64,000 bases of DNA from Planctomycetaceae bacterium (GTDB lineage: Bacteria; Planctomycetota; Planctomycetia; Pirellulales; Pirellulaceae): contig JACKHM010000006.1 in the NCBI GenBank assembly GCA_020638995.1, positions 266,786 through 330,785 of the forward strand, written 5' to 3'. Every line of letters starts with the position of its first letter. Within the stretch, counting starts at the first letter, position 1. Below, piece by piece: positions 17,599 through 28,000 of this stretch. Both the position numbers and the translations under genes were made by a program. Below the pieces are notes generated by a model, which ran no database searches, had not been told where the DNA came from, and was given only the letters and a program-made list of their open reading frames with translations.

Positions 17599-20379
17599 CT
17601 ACGCCAGCTTACTCAGGCGACGAAGCAACCATTCGAGACACAATACACCACAGATCAATCCCATCAGCCAAGTCATCAGAACTCGCTCAAACTGTTTATC
17701 CGGTGTGCCGGACAAGTAGGTGACTTGATCTTGCGGTTCGAGCAAGCTGGCGATCGGTGCGCGTCCAGCGCCGCCTCGGTTCAGGGCAGCATCGAATCCC
17801 ACGTAGTAGGCGCCGCCGGTCTTGTCAGCCAAGTCTTTCAAGAGTGCGTCGTTACGCTGTGGTTGCTCGGTTTCGAGCGCCGGAATTCTCGAGCGAACTT
17901 CACGACTTAGCAATTCGTCCGGTGCGCCGTGCGGAGGCTGTAGCTCGACACGATAATCGCCTTCGAGAACTGCCGTAAACTGAGCGGAATACATTCCCGC
18001 TCGTGCGGCATCCTCAACTTTGCGCATTTCCATGTTCGATCGCCGACCGTCGGGTGCGACGAGCGACGCCGTAACTTGTGAAGTGGTCAGCGGCTCGTGC
18101 TGTGCATCGGTAAGGATCGCCTGAACCGAAATATGATCTCCGAGCAGGCAACGGTCTTTGTCAACCAACAAGATGCCACGACTCGAATCTCGCAGCAACC
18201 GGCCCTGTGAAGCCCAGCGAATCAACTTGGTGTAGTAAGCCTCGAAGTATCCATCTTGAATCGCCCGCAGACGCCACATTTCGCCGCTGGCCTGAAACAG
18301 TACTCGGCCCGCGCCGTAGAAGTGTCCAGCCAGATAGATCGGCAATTCTCCATCCATCGAGGTGTTGGGGTCCGAGAATCGAGCGTACACCCGGGCACCC
18401 GGCTTGGGGTCTTTAACAGCGTAGTACCCATAGACTCCCTCGAACGACTGCCAAGCTTGCTCGCTTAGCAACGCATCATCCTCCAACCACAAGAACTCGG
18501 CATCGCGACCATCTTGCGTGAACTGCAACGGCCAGGGTGTTTCCGCCGCAAAACGACCGAGGCTCAGTGTGGCCGAACCGCGACTGTAGAAGATTACGGG
18601 GTAAAGCCCTTTGATGGTTTCGATTTTCGAGTTCGATTGCACTCGGCTGGCCCAACGCGGTGTGTGTACCGGGCCAGCGACAACAATCAAGCCACCCGCC
18701 TTTTCGGCGACCCAGCGTTCCAGTAGTTGAATTTGGTCTTCGGCAAGTTCGTTCCAGTCCGGATCAAACGCCACAATGCAATCGTATTCGAACAGTTCGT
18801 TAACGAGGCTTGGAAACTCGTATATTAAATCGTCGGCCTCCTGCGCCATGCCAGGCTGACCCGTTTGCAAACATACAACCACGGTTGTGTCACGGTCGCG
18901 GTACAGCAGGTTCCTTAGAAAGCGGAACTCACGTGAAGGTCCACCAGCAAAGAGCAAGACACGATTCTTTCGTTCGACAATCTGAACCGTCGCCGCCCGC
19001 ATGTCGTCACGTGAGTCCTGGTCTTCCGCAGGAGGTATGATCCGCAAACGATAAGTACGGCGACCTTGCTGTGTCGGCGACACATCGAACTTGAGCGAGA
19101 CAATTTCACCATCTGGGCCGAGCGTTACGCGTCTTTCTTCTTCGAAGGTTTCTTGAGCCGCCGCGTCGCTGGCATTTGCTTCGGGAAGCGACACCAACTC
19201 CACTCGGACTGACCGCCCGACTAACCCATATGCCTGGACATATCCTGTCATACTGAAGCTGTCGCCAGGATAGACTCGCGGGGGAGCTTCGAGATCGACG
19301 ACGCGAACATTTGCAGGTCGCTCTTCGCCACCCAGTCCCAACGTGAACACCGGAATACCGGCATCTTTGGCGAGATTGGCCGCATCATCCCCTTCGCTGC
19401 CCGCATTGTTACCTCCGTCGGTAATGACCACGATTCCGGCCAACGGTCCACCGCGTTCTCGATTGGTCAGGTAACGTACCGCATCGGCCAAACGCGTTTC
19501 GGTACCACGGGGAGCAAGTGCCTCAGACCAGTCAACCTGCGGAGTTTCCGGAACCGTAGAAACCGGCGCGGGCTGACTTGGCGTTTGAGTCGACGGCGCC
19601 TCGGCATTCGCTTCTTCAAGGCCAAGCGTCGCCACTAATGAAATATCCGGGAAGCGAAGGTTCGCGACTGCAAGGACCACCAAACCCGCGATCATTGCCA
19701 CCATGCCGATGAGCAAAGTCCAAGACCCATCCCCGTCGGGCCGACGTACGCCGAACAACATCGAACTGACAAAGGACAACAGGCCGACGCCAAACATAAC
19801 AATCGCTGTTATGGCGGTGAGTCGCGCACCGCGAAGATCCGAGTCCGCGCGGTCAGTTATTGTTTCACCCAAAGTGGTTTCGCCGGCTAAACCCGTCTTC
19901 GGCAGTGACGCAACTTCTGTTGGTGCTGCTCCTTGATCGAAACGATAGACGACAACATCGTGGGCATTCCGAAGCCCCGCTACCAATTCGCCGCGTTGCA
20001 TCTCGTCGACAACGGTGTCGATGCGTCTGTTTCTCTGGCCTGTGCTGCCCGTGCCATCTTGAATCCCCATGCTCAGGCTGGTGTCGATCAGGACCAACGC
20101 ACGCGAGTTTTTGATGATCTGGCGTTCGGAGCGTTTTTCCAAATCGAGAAAATAGAAAAGGATGCCCGCGAATGCCAGCGTTCGGAGGACGAACAATGTC
20201 CAACGCAATGGCTTTGGCAGCTCGGCACTATCAAAGTAATAGGTGGTTGCAATGTAAGCGACAACCACTACAACGCCTACGAGGAGAAGCAACCACTGCC
20301 ACCATTCGGTCATCGATTGCAGTCGGGAGAATTGGTGGTACACAGAGCTTTCACTCATCGCGAGGAGATTTGCAAACAT
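17599..20379 (-). CDS. Membrane VWA-domain protein with GATase-like domain
   Basis: The 926-residue protein has two N-terminal membrane helices (about 27-48 and 58-78) and a VWA domain with its MIDAS at D99-T-S-L-S103 (LVLIDTSLSM), GTET (292-295) and VVITDGGNN (D321). Two extra membrane helices (about 187-209 and 220-240) sit inside the VWA domain between strand 2 and the Thr loop. After beta-sandwich domains, a class I glutamine-amidotransferase-like segment follows (about 500-600, LLERWVAEKAGGLIVVAGPV), and a single C-terminal helix ends the protein. Its ATG overlaps the stop of the BatA-like gene (TGATG), so the two are translationally coupled; a second start at 20358 (MSESSVYH) is equally possible. 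It belongs to the MoxR-DUF58-VWA unit upstream. Confidence 0.85.
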   Translation of the reverse strand: MFANLLAMSESSVYHQFSRLQSMTEWWQWLLLLVGVVVVVAYIATTYYFDSAELPKPLRWTLFVLRTLAFAGILFYFLDLEKRSERQIIKNSRALVLIDTSLSMGIQDGTGSTGQRNRRIDTVVDEMQRGELVAGLRNAHDVVVYRFDQGAAPTEVASLPKTGLAGETTLGETITDRADSDLRGARLTAITAIVMFGVGLLSFVSSMLFGVRRPDGDGSWTLLIGMVAMIAGLVVLAVANLRFPDISLVATLGLEEANAEAPSTQTPSQPAPVSTVPETPQVDWSEALAPRGTETRLADAVRYLTNRERGGPLAGIVVITDGGNNAGSEGDDAANLAKDAGIPVFTLGLGGEERPANVRVVDLEAPPRVYPGDSFSMTGYVQAYGLVGRSVRVELVSLPEANASDAAAQETFEEERRVTLGPDGEIVSLKFDVSPTQQGRRTYRLRIIPPAEDQDSRDDMRAATVQIVERKNRVLLFAGGPSREFRFLRNLLYRDRDTTVVVCLQTGQPGMAQEADDLIYEFPSLVNELFEYDCIVAFDPDWNELAEDQIQLLERWVAEKAGGLIVVAGPVHTPRWASRVQSNSKIETIKGLYPVIFYSRGSATLSLGRFAAETPWPLQFTQDGRDAEFLWLEDDALLSEQAWQSFEGVYGYYAVKDPKPGARVYARFSDPNTSMDGELPIYLAGHFYGAGRVLFQASGEMWRLRAIQDGYFEAYYTKLIRWASQGRLLRDSSRGILLVDKDRCLLGDHISVQAILTDAQHEPLTTSQVTASLVAPDGRRSNMEMRKVEDAARAGMYSAQFTAVLEGDYRVELQPPHGAPDELLSREVRSRIPALETEQPQRNDALLKDLADKTGGAYYVGFDAALNRGGAGRAPIASLLEPQDQVTYLSGTPDKQFERVLMTWLMGLICGVLCLEWLLRRLSKLA

Positions 20380-22706
20380 CAGTTAGCAACTCCTTTCGCC
20401 GGGTGGTAGCTTGCGGAGTATGCCAGCAGTTGTTCGCCGATCAGAATCGCGATGAGCAAGCACATCACGAGGAAACTCCGGTTGTAGCCGGCCTGCTGAA
20501 ATAGATCGTACGCGTATTCGTCGGCTTCGCGGAATTTGATCGCAAGCGGCTTGAGTCGCGTTAGCAATTCTTGTGATCCCGCAAACGCCAAATCTCCTTC
20601 GCTAGGATCTGGATTCAATGCGTAACGCCGGACGTCGAATTTACCATCGCGAGTTGGTGCCCATACCTCATAGATCCCGCTACGATCAACTCCAACCCCA
20701 CTGGTTTGAGAGGCACGGTCATCAAGTTCAACTCGCATCAACGGCGAGCCCGCTTCGAGCGGAACGGCCGAGCGTTGCTCGACAATCGTCTCGTCCTTGA
20801 TGCTGCCCGGAGTAACAAACGACACATCGTTTAAATACTCGTCTGAATTCAGCGTGAGCGAAATAGGCGAACCGACGAGCCGTGAGTCCTCGTGTTGATT
20901 AGACGCGGCTAAATAGGCTTGAAGTTTCAGGGCAGCGACGACAAAGCTCGGATCGTGAGCCCAGTTGTTCCACTCGGGCGATAGTGTCGTGAGGAACGCA
21001 ATTACTCGACCGTTGCCGAATCTCTTTTCAACAGCCAGCGGATCGCCGTTTCGCAAACGCGCGAGAACCTCGATCGGTGCATCCGTCGATGGCGCCCAGG
21101 CAGCGGGTGGCTGAAGGTAACGGCGTATTGCAACGAGTCGGACGAAAGGATTGCGTTCGCCGAGGAAGATACTGAATACCGGATGATTCTCAACTTCAAA
21201 ATCGGGAACATTCTCAAGCAATTCAAGGGGCAAATCGTTGGCTCGGTCAAGTGGCAATGGAAAGAAGCCTTCGCCCGCACGATACAGCTTTTGCGTGTAA
21301 AAGGCCGCGTTGACTTGCTCGCCGACAAAGATGCCAACACCGCCGCCGTTGCGAACATATTCTTCTAAGTTTTGCACTGCGCGGTCGTCGAGTTGCTGAA
21401 CATCAAGCAAATACACAACACGATAGGCTGCCAAGGATTCAGGGGTCGTGTCGCGTAGGAATGCCGGCGTCTTAAGATCGGGCCGGACGCCGGTATTTGT
21501 GCGTTGCCCTGGCTCAAATGCGGTCGAGAGGAAATAAGCATGCTTCTGGTCGAGACTGCCGTCGATCACTAGCACGGGGTCCCCCTCGGCGACGTTCACG
21601 ACGCACCAGCGGCGGTTGTCGGTTACGACCGCGTCGTCTGATAGAATCGCTTCAACAACCTGTGGTCCAGGCTGAGGAAAAAACACTTGCACGCGGCGAG
21701 TTGCCGATTCGCCGGCCGGTATCTCTTCGATCAAAACCGTTGGAGGTTCATCCAGCTTGGAAATGACCTCGCCGGGTTCACTCGATGCTACGACGGCAGG
21801 GTCGTAAAAGTGCGTACGGACTTTTACTTGGACGTTGCGTGCGACCTGATCGCTGCTATTGCGAACTGAGACAGTAACAAACAGCGGCACGCCCGCAGCG
21901 CGAGTACCTGGCTCTGGTTGAAGATCCGTAAGGGTAAGATTTGCCTGCGTCTTGTTGACACATCCGACAAAGTGGATATCCGCAGCGTGGTTGTTGGCCT
22001 CACGTAAAAGTGTCAGCAATTCACTTGGCGATTCCCATTCGCGTTCGCGAAAGTCCGAGAGGATGTACACGATGTTGTTCTCGTCTTGATTTTGCTCCAA
22101 GAGTTGGTTGAGAACGACCATCGCCTGCTGAGCACCGGCTGCCAGCTCGGTAACATTAAAGCCGCGACGTTTTTCTTCGACCAAGACGTCGAAGTTTGAA
22201 TCCACAATCTCGGCGTTCAAGTCAGTAATCTGGGTTACATCGGCGTCGGCGGCGTCGCGATCGATGACGCGAGCCGCTCGCGAGAAACGAATCAGCGTGA
22301 GTTTTTGCTGCGAGTCTTGGTTCATAGCCTGAGTTGCAATGTTCCCGATTGCCTGTTTGGCTTTATCGAACGCACTCGCTCCGCCCGACTGTTCGGCCAT
22401 CGAATAGCTATCGTCCAGCAATACAAAATGGTGCGTCGTGGTCGATCCAAACAATGCGAGCCACTGTTTTTGGGTAATCCATTGCGCGACCATCGCCACT
22501 ACCAAGGTGATGGCAGCCATTCGCATCAACAACAATAAGAGTTGCTTCAGCCAAATCCAGCGACGATGTTTTTTATAGCTGCGGAGCAAAAAATCCATCG
22601 CCGCCCACTGTACTCGCTTTCGGCGCATCAAGTTGATCAAGTGAATCAACAGAGGAGCCAGTGCGAGCAGGAATCCCCAGGTTAGCGCTTGATGGACAAA
22701 AGTCAT
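20379..22706 (-). CDS. BatA-like VWA membrane protein
   Basis: The 775-residue protein starts with the BatA/aerotolerance-regulator N-terminal domain: helix 1 (TWGFLLALAPLLIHLINLM), the conserved basic LMRRKRVQW, and a second helix (LLLLMRMAAITLVVAMVA). A VWA domain follows with MIDAS HFVLLDDSYSMAE and ILSDFREREW. Next come a beta-rich middle and a second GATase-like segment (about 400-520, VRNGGGVGIFVGEQV), and a C-terminal helix ends it (SFLVMCLLIAILIGEQLL). In the family, BatA-like proteins work with MoxR ATPases and DUF58 proteins at the membrane. It lies 160 bp downstream of the DUF58 gene and overlaps the next gene by one base. Confidence 0.87.
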   Translation of the reverse strand: MTFVHQALTWGFLLALAPLLIHLINLMRRKRVQWAAMDFLLRSYKKHRRWIWLKQLLLLLMRMAAITLVVAMVAQWITQKQWLALFGSTTTHHFVLLDDSYSMAEQSGGASAFDKAKQAIGNIATQAMNQDSQQKLTLIRFSRAARVIDRDAADADVTQITDLNAEIVDSNFDVLVEEKRRGFNVTELAAGAQQAMVVLNQLLEQNQDENNIVYILSDFREREWESPSELLTLLREANNHAADIHFVGCVNKTQANLTLTDLQPEPGTRAAGVPLFVTVSVRNSSDQVARNVQVKVRTHFYDPAVVASSEPGEVISKLDEPPTVLIEEIPAGESATRRVQVFFPQPGPQVVEAILSDDAVVTDNRRWCVVNVAEGDPVLVIDGSLDQKHAYFLSTAFEPGQRTNTGVRPDLKTPAFLRDTTPESLAAYRVVYLLDVQQLDDRAVQNLEEYVRNGGGVGIFVGEQVNAAFYTQKLYRAGEGFFPLPLDRANDLPLELLENVPDFEVENHPVFSIFLGERNPFVRLVAIRRYLQPPAAWAPSTDAPIEVLARLRNGDPLAVEKRFGNGRVIAFLTTLSPEWNNWAHDPSFVVAALKLQAYLAASNQHEDSRLVGSPISLTLNSDEYLNDVSFVTPGSIKDETIVEQRSAVPLEAGSPLMRVELDDRASQTSGVGVDRSGIYEVWAPTRDGKFDVRRYALNPDPSEGDLAFAGSQELLTRLKPLAIKFREADEYAYDLFQQAGYNRSFLVMCLLIAILIGEQLLAYSASYHPAKGVAN

Positions 22707-22866
22707 TACGAAGCTCAGCGTCGGCTGTTGAAAGGTAAATGGTAGGGTGAATCAACCAAATCTGTTTGGCCAATCCTCAAGGGAGTTGCTTGGTAAACGA
22801 GCGTTTCAAAAAGTAGCGTTCAACAGTTCCGGACGTATCTCGATGAGAACTTGAATTTACTGTTAT

Positions 22867-23784
22867 TCAGTTTTTGCGGTGCATTCCAAGGCGTGTGCTG
22901 AGGTACGAGGCGAGTACAGCGTCGAGCGGGTGGCTAGTTCGGATGAGCGCGTAATCGACGGTGTTGCGGGCGCAACCGCGACGGACTTCATCCAGGAATT
23001 CGTTGACCGCATTCAAGTAACCTTCGCGCAGCGCGCGGGGATTGCAGTTTAAATAATCCAACGACTCGAGGCCGTCGAATCGCGTGGGCCCGTTAAACGG
23101 GAAATCTAGTTCGTCGTCGTCCATGATGTGAAAGACCATCACATCATGTCCCCGTCGACGCAGTAGTTTCAACCCTCGGAGCACTGCCTGGGGATCCGTC
23201 AATAAATCGGACACAACGACCATCATCCCACGTCGCGGATACGTTTCAGACACCTTGCGGAAAATCCCATGCATATCGGTCTTGTCACGCGGGGTGGTCA
23301 CCGCCAGGGCGTCAATCACAGATTGCAGATGTGTGCGCTTGCTGCGTACCGGCACCTTGGTGCGAATGTCGTCATCGAACGCAACACAGCCCACAGCGTC
23401 TTGTTGCTTGAGAATCAAGTACGCCAAGCTGGATGCGACAGTGCATGCGTACTCGTACTTATTTAACGGTCCGTTTCCATAAGTCATGCTGGCGGATGTA
23501 TCGACCAGCAACGTGCAACGTAGATTTGTATCTTCCTCGTACTGTTTAATGACGAGACGATCCTGCCGCGCCCACACTTTCCAGTCGACGTGACGCAGGT
23601 CATCACCAATCGCGTACTCGCGATGCTGGAGAAACTCGACCGATTGGCCGAAGTACGGGCTGCGGTGCATTCCCGATAGGAAGCCCTCAACAATATGCCG
23701 AGCCCGAAGTTCCATCCGCGAAATGCGTTTGATGGCCTCAGGATGCAAAAATCTTTTGGAATCGGGCATCGGTGGTGAGTTCAT
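22867..23784 (-). CDS. DUF58 domain protein
   Basis: The 305-residue soluble protein carries the DUF58 hallmark YAIGDDLRHVDWKVWARQDR, then LVIKQYEEDTN and a VWA-like MIDAS (CTLLVDTSASM), with MMVVVSDLL further on. DUF58 proteins accompany MoxR AAA ATPases and are thought to link them to VWA clients. The frame overlaps the end of the MoxR gene by 47 bp from the ATG at 23784, or by 32 bp from the ATG at 23769 (MPDSKRFLHPEAIKRIS), which I find the more natural start. The overlap implies translational coupling. The domain is complete and of normal length. Confidence 0.93.
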   Translation of the reverse strand: MNSPPMPDSKRFLHPEAIKRISRMELRARHIVEGFLSGMHRSPYFGQSVEFLQHREYAIGDDLRHVDWKVWARQDRLVIKQYEEDTNLRCTLLVDTSASMTYGNGPLNKYEYACTVASSLAYLILKQQDAVGCVAFDDDIRTKVPVRSKRTHLQSVIDALAVTTPRDKTDMHGIFRKVSETYPRRGMMVVVSDLLTDPQAVLRGLKLLRRRGHDVMVFHIMDDDELDFPFNGPTRFDGLESLDYLNCNPRALREGYLNAVNEFLDEVRRGCARNTVDYALIRTSHPLDAVLASYLSTRLGMHRKN

Positions 23785-24805
23785 CTTCCTTGGTGGGAGT
23801 TACGGCGAGCAGACGGTCGATGATGTCGTCCTGTGTCACGCCGTCACTTTCCGCAGCAAAGTTAACGACCAAGCGGTGACGAAGAACGGGCTTGGCGAGC
23901 GCCTGGATATCGTCTGTCGATACGTGGGTTCGGCCATGGAGCAGTGCGCGGGCCTTACCCCCAAGAATCAAAAACTGAACCGCGCGAGGACCAGCGCCCC
24001 AGCCCACCATATCTTCCACGAAATCCGGAATGCCGGGGCTTCGAACGCGAGTCTGTCTGACTAGTGAGAGAGCGTAACGAATGACGTGGTCGGACACCGG
24101 AACCTCTCGAACCACTCTTTGCAAATCGAGGATCTCTTCTCCGCTGAGCATCGGTGCGACTGCCGTCGATTGCGATGCGGTTGTCCGGCGCGCCACTTCA
24201 AATTCTTCGTCGAAGCTCGGGTAGTGTACGAAGACCTTGAACATGAAGCGGTCTTGCTGAGCTTCAGGAAGTGGGTAGGTACCTTCTTGTTCAATCGGAT
24301 TCTGAGTCGCGAGCACGAAGAACGGGTCGCCGAGCTGGTGTTGGACCCGACCGACGGTGACTTGTCGTTCCTGCATGGCTTCGAGCAAGGCCGCTTGCGT
24401 TTTGGGAGGGGTGCGGTTGATTTCATCGGCAAGCACGACGTTGGCGAAAAGAGGGCCTTCCAGAAAGCGTCGCTCGCGGGTTCCTGTCGTCCGATTCTCT
24501 TCGATAATCTCTGTGCCCGTGATGTCAGCTGGCATCAGGTCAGGAGTGAACTGAATGCGGCTGAACGAAAGACTGAGCGTCTTGGAAAGCGTGCTAATGA
24601 GCAGCGTCTTCGCCAGTCCCGGGACTCCTTCCAGCAAGCAGTGCCCGCGACTGAACAAGCAAATCAGCAATTCTTCGATCACCTGTTGTTGACCAACAAT
24701 GATTTGCGATAACTGCTCGGTGATCTTCTCCCGGGCTTCACCCAGCTTACGAACGGCAGATTCGTCAACGACAGGCGTCTCGTGATTGTGACCATCTGTG
24801 GCCAT
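23738..24805 (-). CDS. moxR: MoxR family AAA ATPase
   Basis: The ATG at 24805 (MATDGHNHETPVV) has a good Shine-Dalgarno sequence (AGGTG, 7 nt away) and gives 355 residues. The upstream TTG that extends the frame to 24820 is unlikely. Walker A is LEGVPGLAKT, Walker B with the MoxR signature is VVLADEINRTPPKTQAALLE, followed by MQERQVTVG, sensor 1 LATQNPIEQEGTYPLPEAQ and a sensor 2 region GPRAVQFLILGGKARAL. MoxR ATPases act as chaperones for VWA-containing partners, often in metal insertion or stress resistance. It is the first gene of the MoxR-DUF58-BatA-VWA cluster. Confidence 0.95.
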   Translation of the reverse strand: MATDGHNHETPVVDESAVRKLGEAREKITEQLSQIIVGQQQVIEELLICLFSRGHCLLEGVPGLAKTLLISTLSKTLSLSFSRIQFTPDLMPADITGTEIIEENRTTGTRERRFLEGPLFANVVLADEINRTPPKTQAALLEAMQERQVTVGRVQHQLGDPFFVLATQNPIEQEGTYPLPEAQQDRFMFKVFVHYPSFDEEFEVARRTTASQSTAVAPMLSGEEILDLQRVVREVPVSDHVIRYALSLVRQTRVRSPGIPDFVEDMVGWGAGPRAVQFLILGGKARALLHGRTHVSTDDIQALAKPVLRHRLVVNFAAESDGVTQDDIIDRLLAVTPTKEDELTTDARFQKIFAS

Positions 24806-25059
24806 GCGATAGCACCTCAATTAAGTTCAACAAAACCGCCATCCAAAGCGGTTGGGGTGGAACTCGCGATTCACGCAAAGCGAGATTTCAACGAGCTTTT
24901 TTCGGTCTGTTTCGGTTGTAACTCTCGGTCTGCTCACAGCGGCCTCTGTCAAACCACCTTGCCGGGGTAAACAGCCATTTCGGCCCTGTACGAGTGTAGC
25001 ACCTGGAAAATTATTACCTAGCCTATGTGTTCCGCATACTTTACGAGTGAGAGGAGGGA

Positions 25060-28000
25060 TCAGTTCTTGGGCGATTCGTCGTCGAAGGGCGTGCCCTGGC
25101 CTTCGGCCTGGGTTTGCTGCTTCAGGGCGTTGAAAAGCGATCCCGCGATATTCGCAAGAACGCTGCCGCTGGAAGTCATGCTGGACGCCGAACCAGTCTG
25201 GGCAGGGGGTGTTGGAGGCGTGGGGGTATCCGTGAATTTGATCGTGATTGATTGGCCAGGCAGCGAAATCGTCGATTCGGTTCCGGAATCGTTGGAGACT
25301 ACGTTGAACTCGTTGACCTGGGTCGAAATGTCTTCCTTCGAGTAAAGAACCCGTCCGTCACGGCGATCGATGCAAAGCACGGAGGCCTGCTTTACATTGT
25401 CAGGTGCGAGAACATTTTGGGGATTAGAAACATTGCGCACGAACCACAGCGCAGGGGTGTTTGAAGGCTGCTGGAGCACAAACCCATGTTCGTCGATGTA
25501 TGCGGGAACGGGCCATCGCAGGCGTCCGGTCGTCCGGTCGATCATATACATTCGACTCGTTGCGACTGGCGAATTGAACGGGTGGGCGTGGCGAACCGTC
25601 GAGGAACTCTCATGATTCTGGCTCGGATCGATATTCGCGAACAAAATATAGTCATCACCGCTCGGGACGACGCGGAGCGAGTGTAAATATTCGTCGCGTT
25701 CGAGCCTGGTACGAATCAGGACTCGATCACCTGTCAATGAATGGATGACAAAGCGACCGTTAGTATCCAGAATTGCGACCATACCATCTTCGGTAAGTGT
25801 CGCTTTCGCATTCTCGCTAACATCTTCGGACCACACGTCGCGCTGGTCCCAGATGTCTCGGAGGTAGAGTCGATACCGTCCGTCGTGTGTGTCCCAAGCC
25901 AGTATGAAACGCTCATTCAGCGTCCAGCGTGATGCCTCGGCCGGGAGCTGTCGCTGGCCGAGTACCTTGCCATCAGTCATACGATAGATGGTAGCTTCGT
26001 CGACATTCGTATCGTTCCCCCCGGGCGGAATCACGACAACGACGTCGGAGTCACCAGAGATCGTAGCGCCCTGCTCGATACCGGCTTGCGACCAAGCCAG
26101 TTTTCCTGTGAGTGGATCGACGCAATTCAAAGTGCGGTTTCGCTGATAAATGACTCCCTGGCGCGAGACCGGTCCGAGCGAACTCACCGCACGTCCAGTG
26201 TCGTCCAAATTGGTCTGCAGCGGACGAGGCAGAGGGTCAAACGGCGGATGCGACTGCCGAGCCCGTTCTAAGTCTGACGTTCGCGAAGTCACAGCAATCC
26301 GCCAACGAACTGGTTCATTTCTCGCGAGGGTTGTGGGTAGCATGTCGACGCCGATTAAATCGGCTCCGAAATAGACAACGCCAAGCTTTCCGAGGAGATG
26401 CACTTGATCCAGTCCGTTCTGGCGAACGCGTTCGATGGACACTTCCATTAACTTTTTTCCAGAGCGATCGCGAGCAATCACGGCGTTAAACCGAGTGTCA
26501 AATCCAAATGTGACGCCGCCATTTGACTGGCCGCGATCGGTATGTACAGGCAGAGTCATCAGTCGCGAAAGTACTTCGGAACTGGATTGGGCTGGACTTT
26601 CTTCGACTTCGGCGGCTCCCCAGGGCCAGCCTTTACGCTTCCCAAATTCGTCCTTCAATGCCGGGTCAGATTTTGCTTCGGCTAACAAATCTGCTCCCGT
26701 TCGCTGGCCGAGACATGGGGTCGACGAAAAACGCGATCCAAGTTCCTCGTAGAATCTCGCGGCGGTCTCGCTTTCACCAGCACGCTTGTATAGCAAAGCC
26801 AAACGCGAGGTCGCCTCGCCAGCCATTTCTTGGTCGCCACTCTGACGTAACGGAGTGAGCAAGAGCTCCGCTTCGACCAATCGATTCGCTTCAACGAGGC
26901 GGTCGACGTAAGCAACGCGAATTGGATCACAGGCTGAGTGAAATCCAAAGTGATCGAGGTCATGCTCGAGTTCCGCCAACGAACGCTTCTCGCGTGAAGC
27001 CGCGCGTTCTGCGATGTGCGAGGTCAGTTGCGTGCGCACGGCCTGATCGTCCGACTCGAACAATTCGACCAGCCTTGCCTGAATCCACCGGTCGGATCGG
27101 ACCGTCCAATTCGAATCCTGCTCGATCATTAGCGGCTCTGAAGTGTCCGACCCGCCGAGCGATTGCGAGATCTCCGCCAAAGCGAGATATGCATCCAAAG
27201 CACGAGACAATTCGCCTAGCTCTTGGTAGCCCGCGGCGGTCAGTCTCCAGAACTCCGCTCGCTGGGCTGGCAAATCGATTAGAGGTTGGACTTGTTCCGA
27301 GAGATCACGATGGGCGGCAAAGTCCGATCGAATCGCGGACAGGAACGTGGAGACCAGCAGGCCGCGCACTGCATCGTCATTTGGATTTAATTCGTGTGCT
27401 CGTCGCAAGACTCGAAGTGCCTCGTCGCTCTTTCCGGCGTAAAGAAATAACTCGCCTCGGCGAGCGAGCGCCCAAGGGTCGTCGGCATTTTCTTGAAGGC
27501 GGTCTGCAACGCGCCTCTGCAAGGATGAAATCTGATAGAAGGCTTCGACCGAGCCAGCCGCGTGAGACACGACCTCGTCACGATAACAAATCAAGTTGCC
27601 CAGCGGAGTTGGTGTCGGCGTGCGGCGGACGATCTGTCCATCGGCCAGCGATATTTTGAGAAGCGATGACTTTGTCGTAGGCAGGAAATAGAAATCGCCA
27701 CTATGGAAGCCTCGGCCGCTTGGCATTTCGGAATCCGCTTGCGACAACTCGAGCGGGCTTGCCCATGCAGGTTCCCCTGTATTCATATCAAGTGTCACAA
27801 GCTTATGCTTGCAGACGACCAACGCTCGGCCTTGATGAATGCAGCCAATGTACAGAGCGTCGCTCAAATCGTCGTCCCGCGGCACTTCCCAGCGAGCTTT
27901 GCCTTTCTCCATGTCAAGGTCAAGACAAATGAACTTATCTTCATCGACTGGTGCGACAAGCGCGGCTCCGTCATAAAGCGTGACTGAAGCGTCGAGCCAT

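Noticed and set aside
24086..24712. 208-residue plus-strand frame over the moxR gene
   Set aside because: It is antisense to a strongly conserved AAA ATPase and has no ribosome-binding site or family features.
26922..27659. 245-residue Arg-rich plus-strand frame inside the PQQ/TPR gene
   Set aside because: It is a shadow of the minus-strand gene, with no family features.
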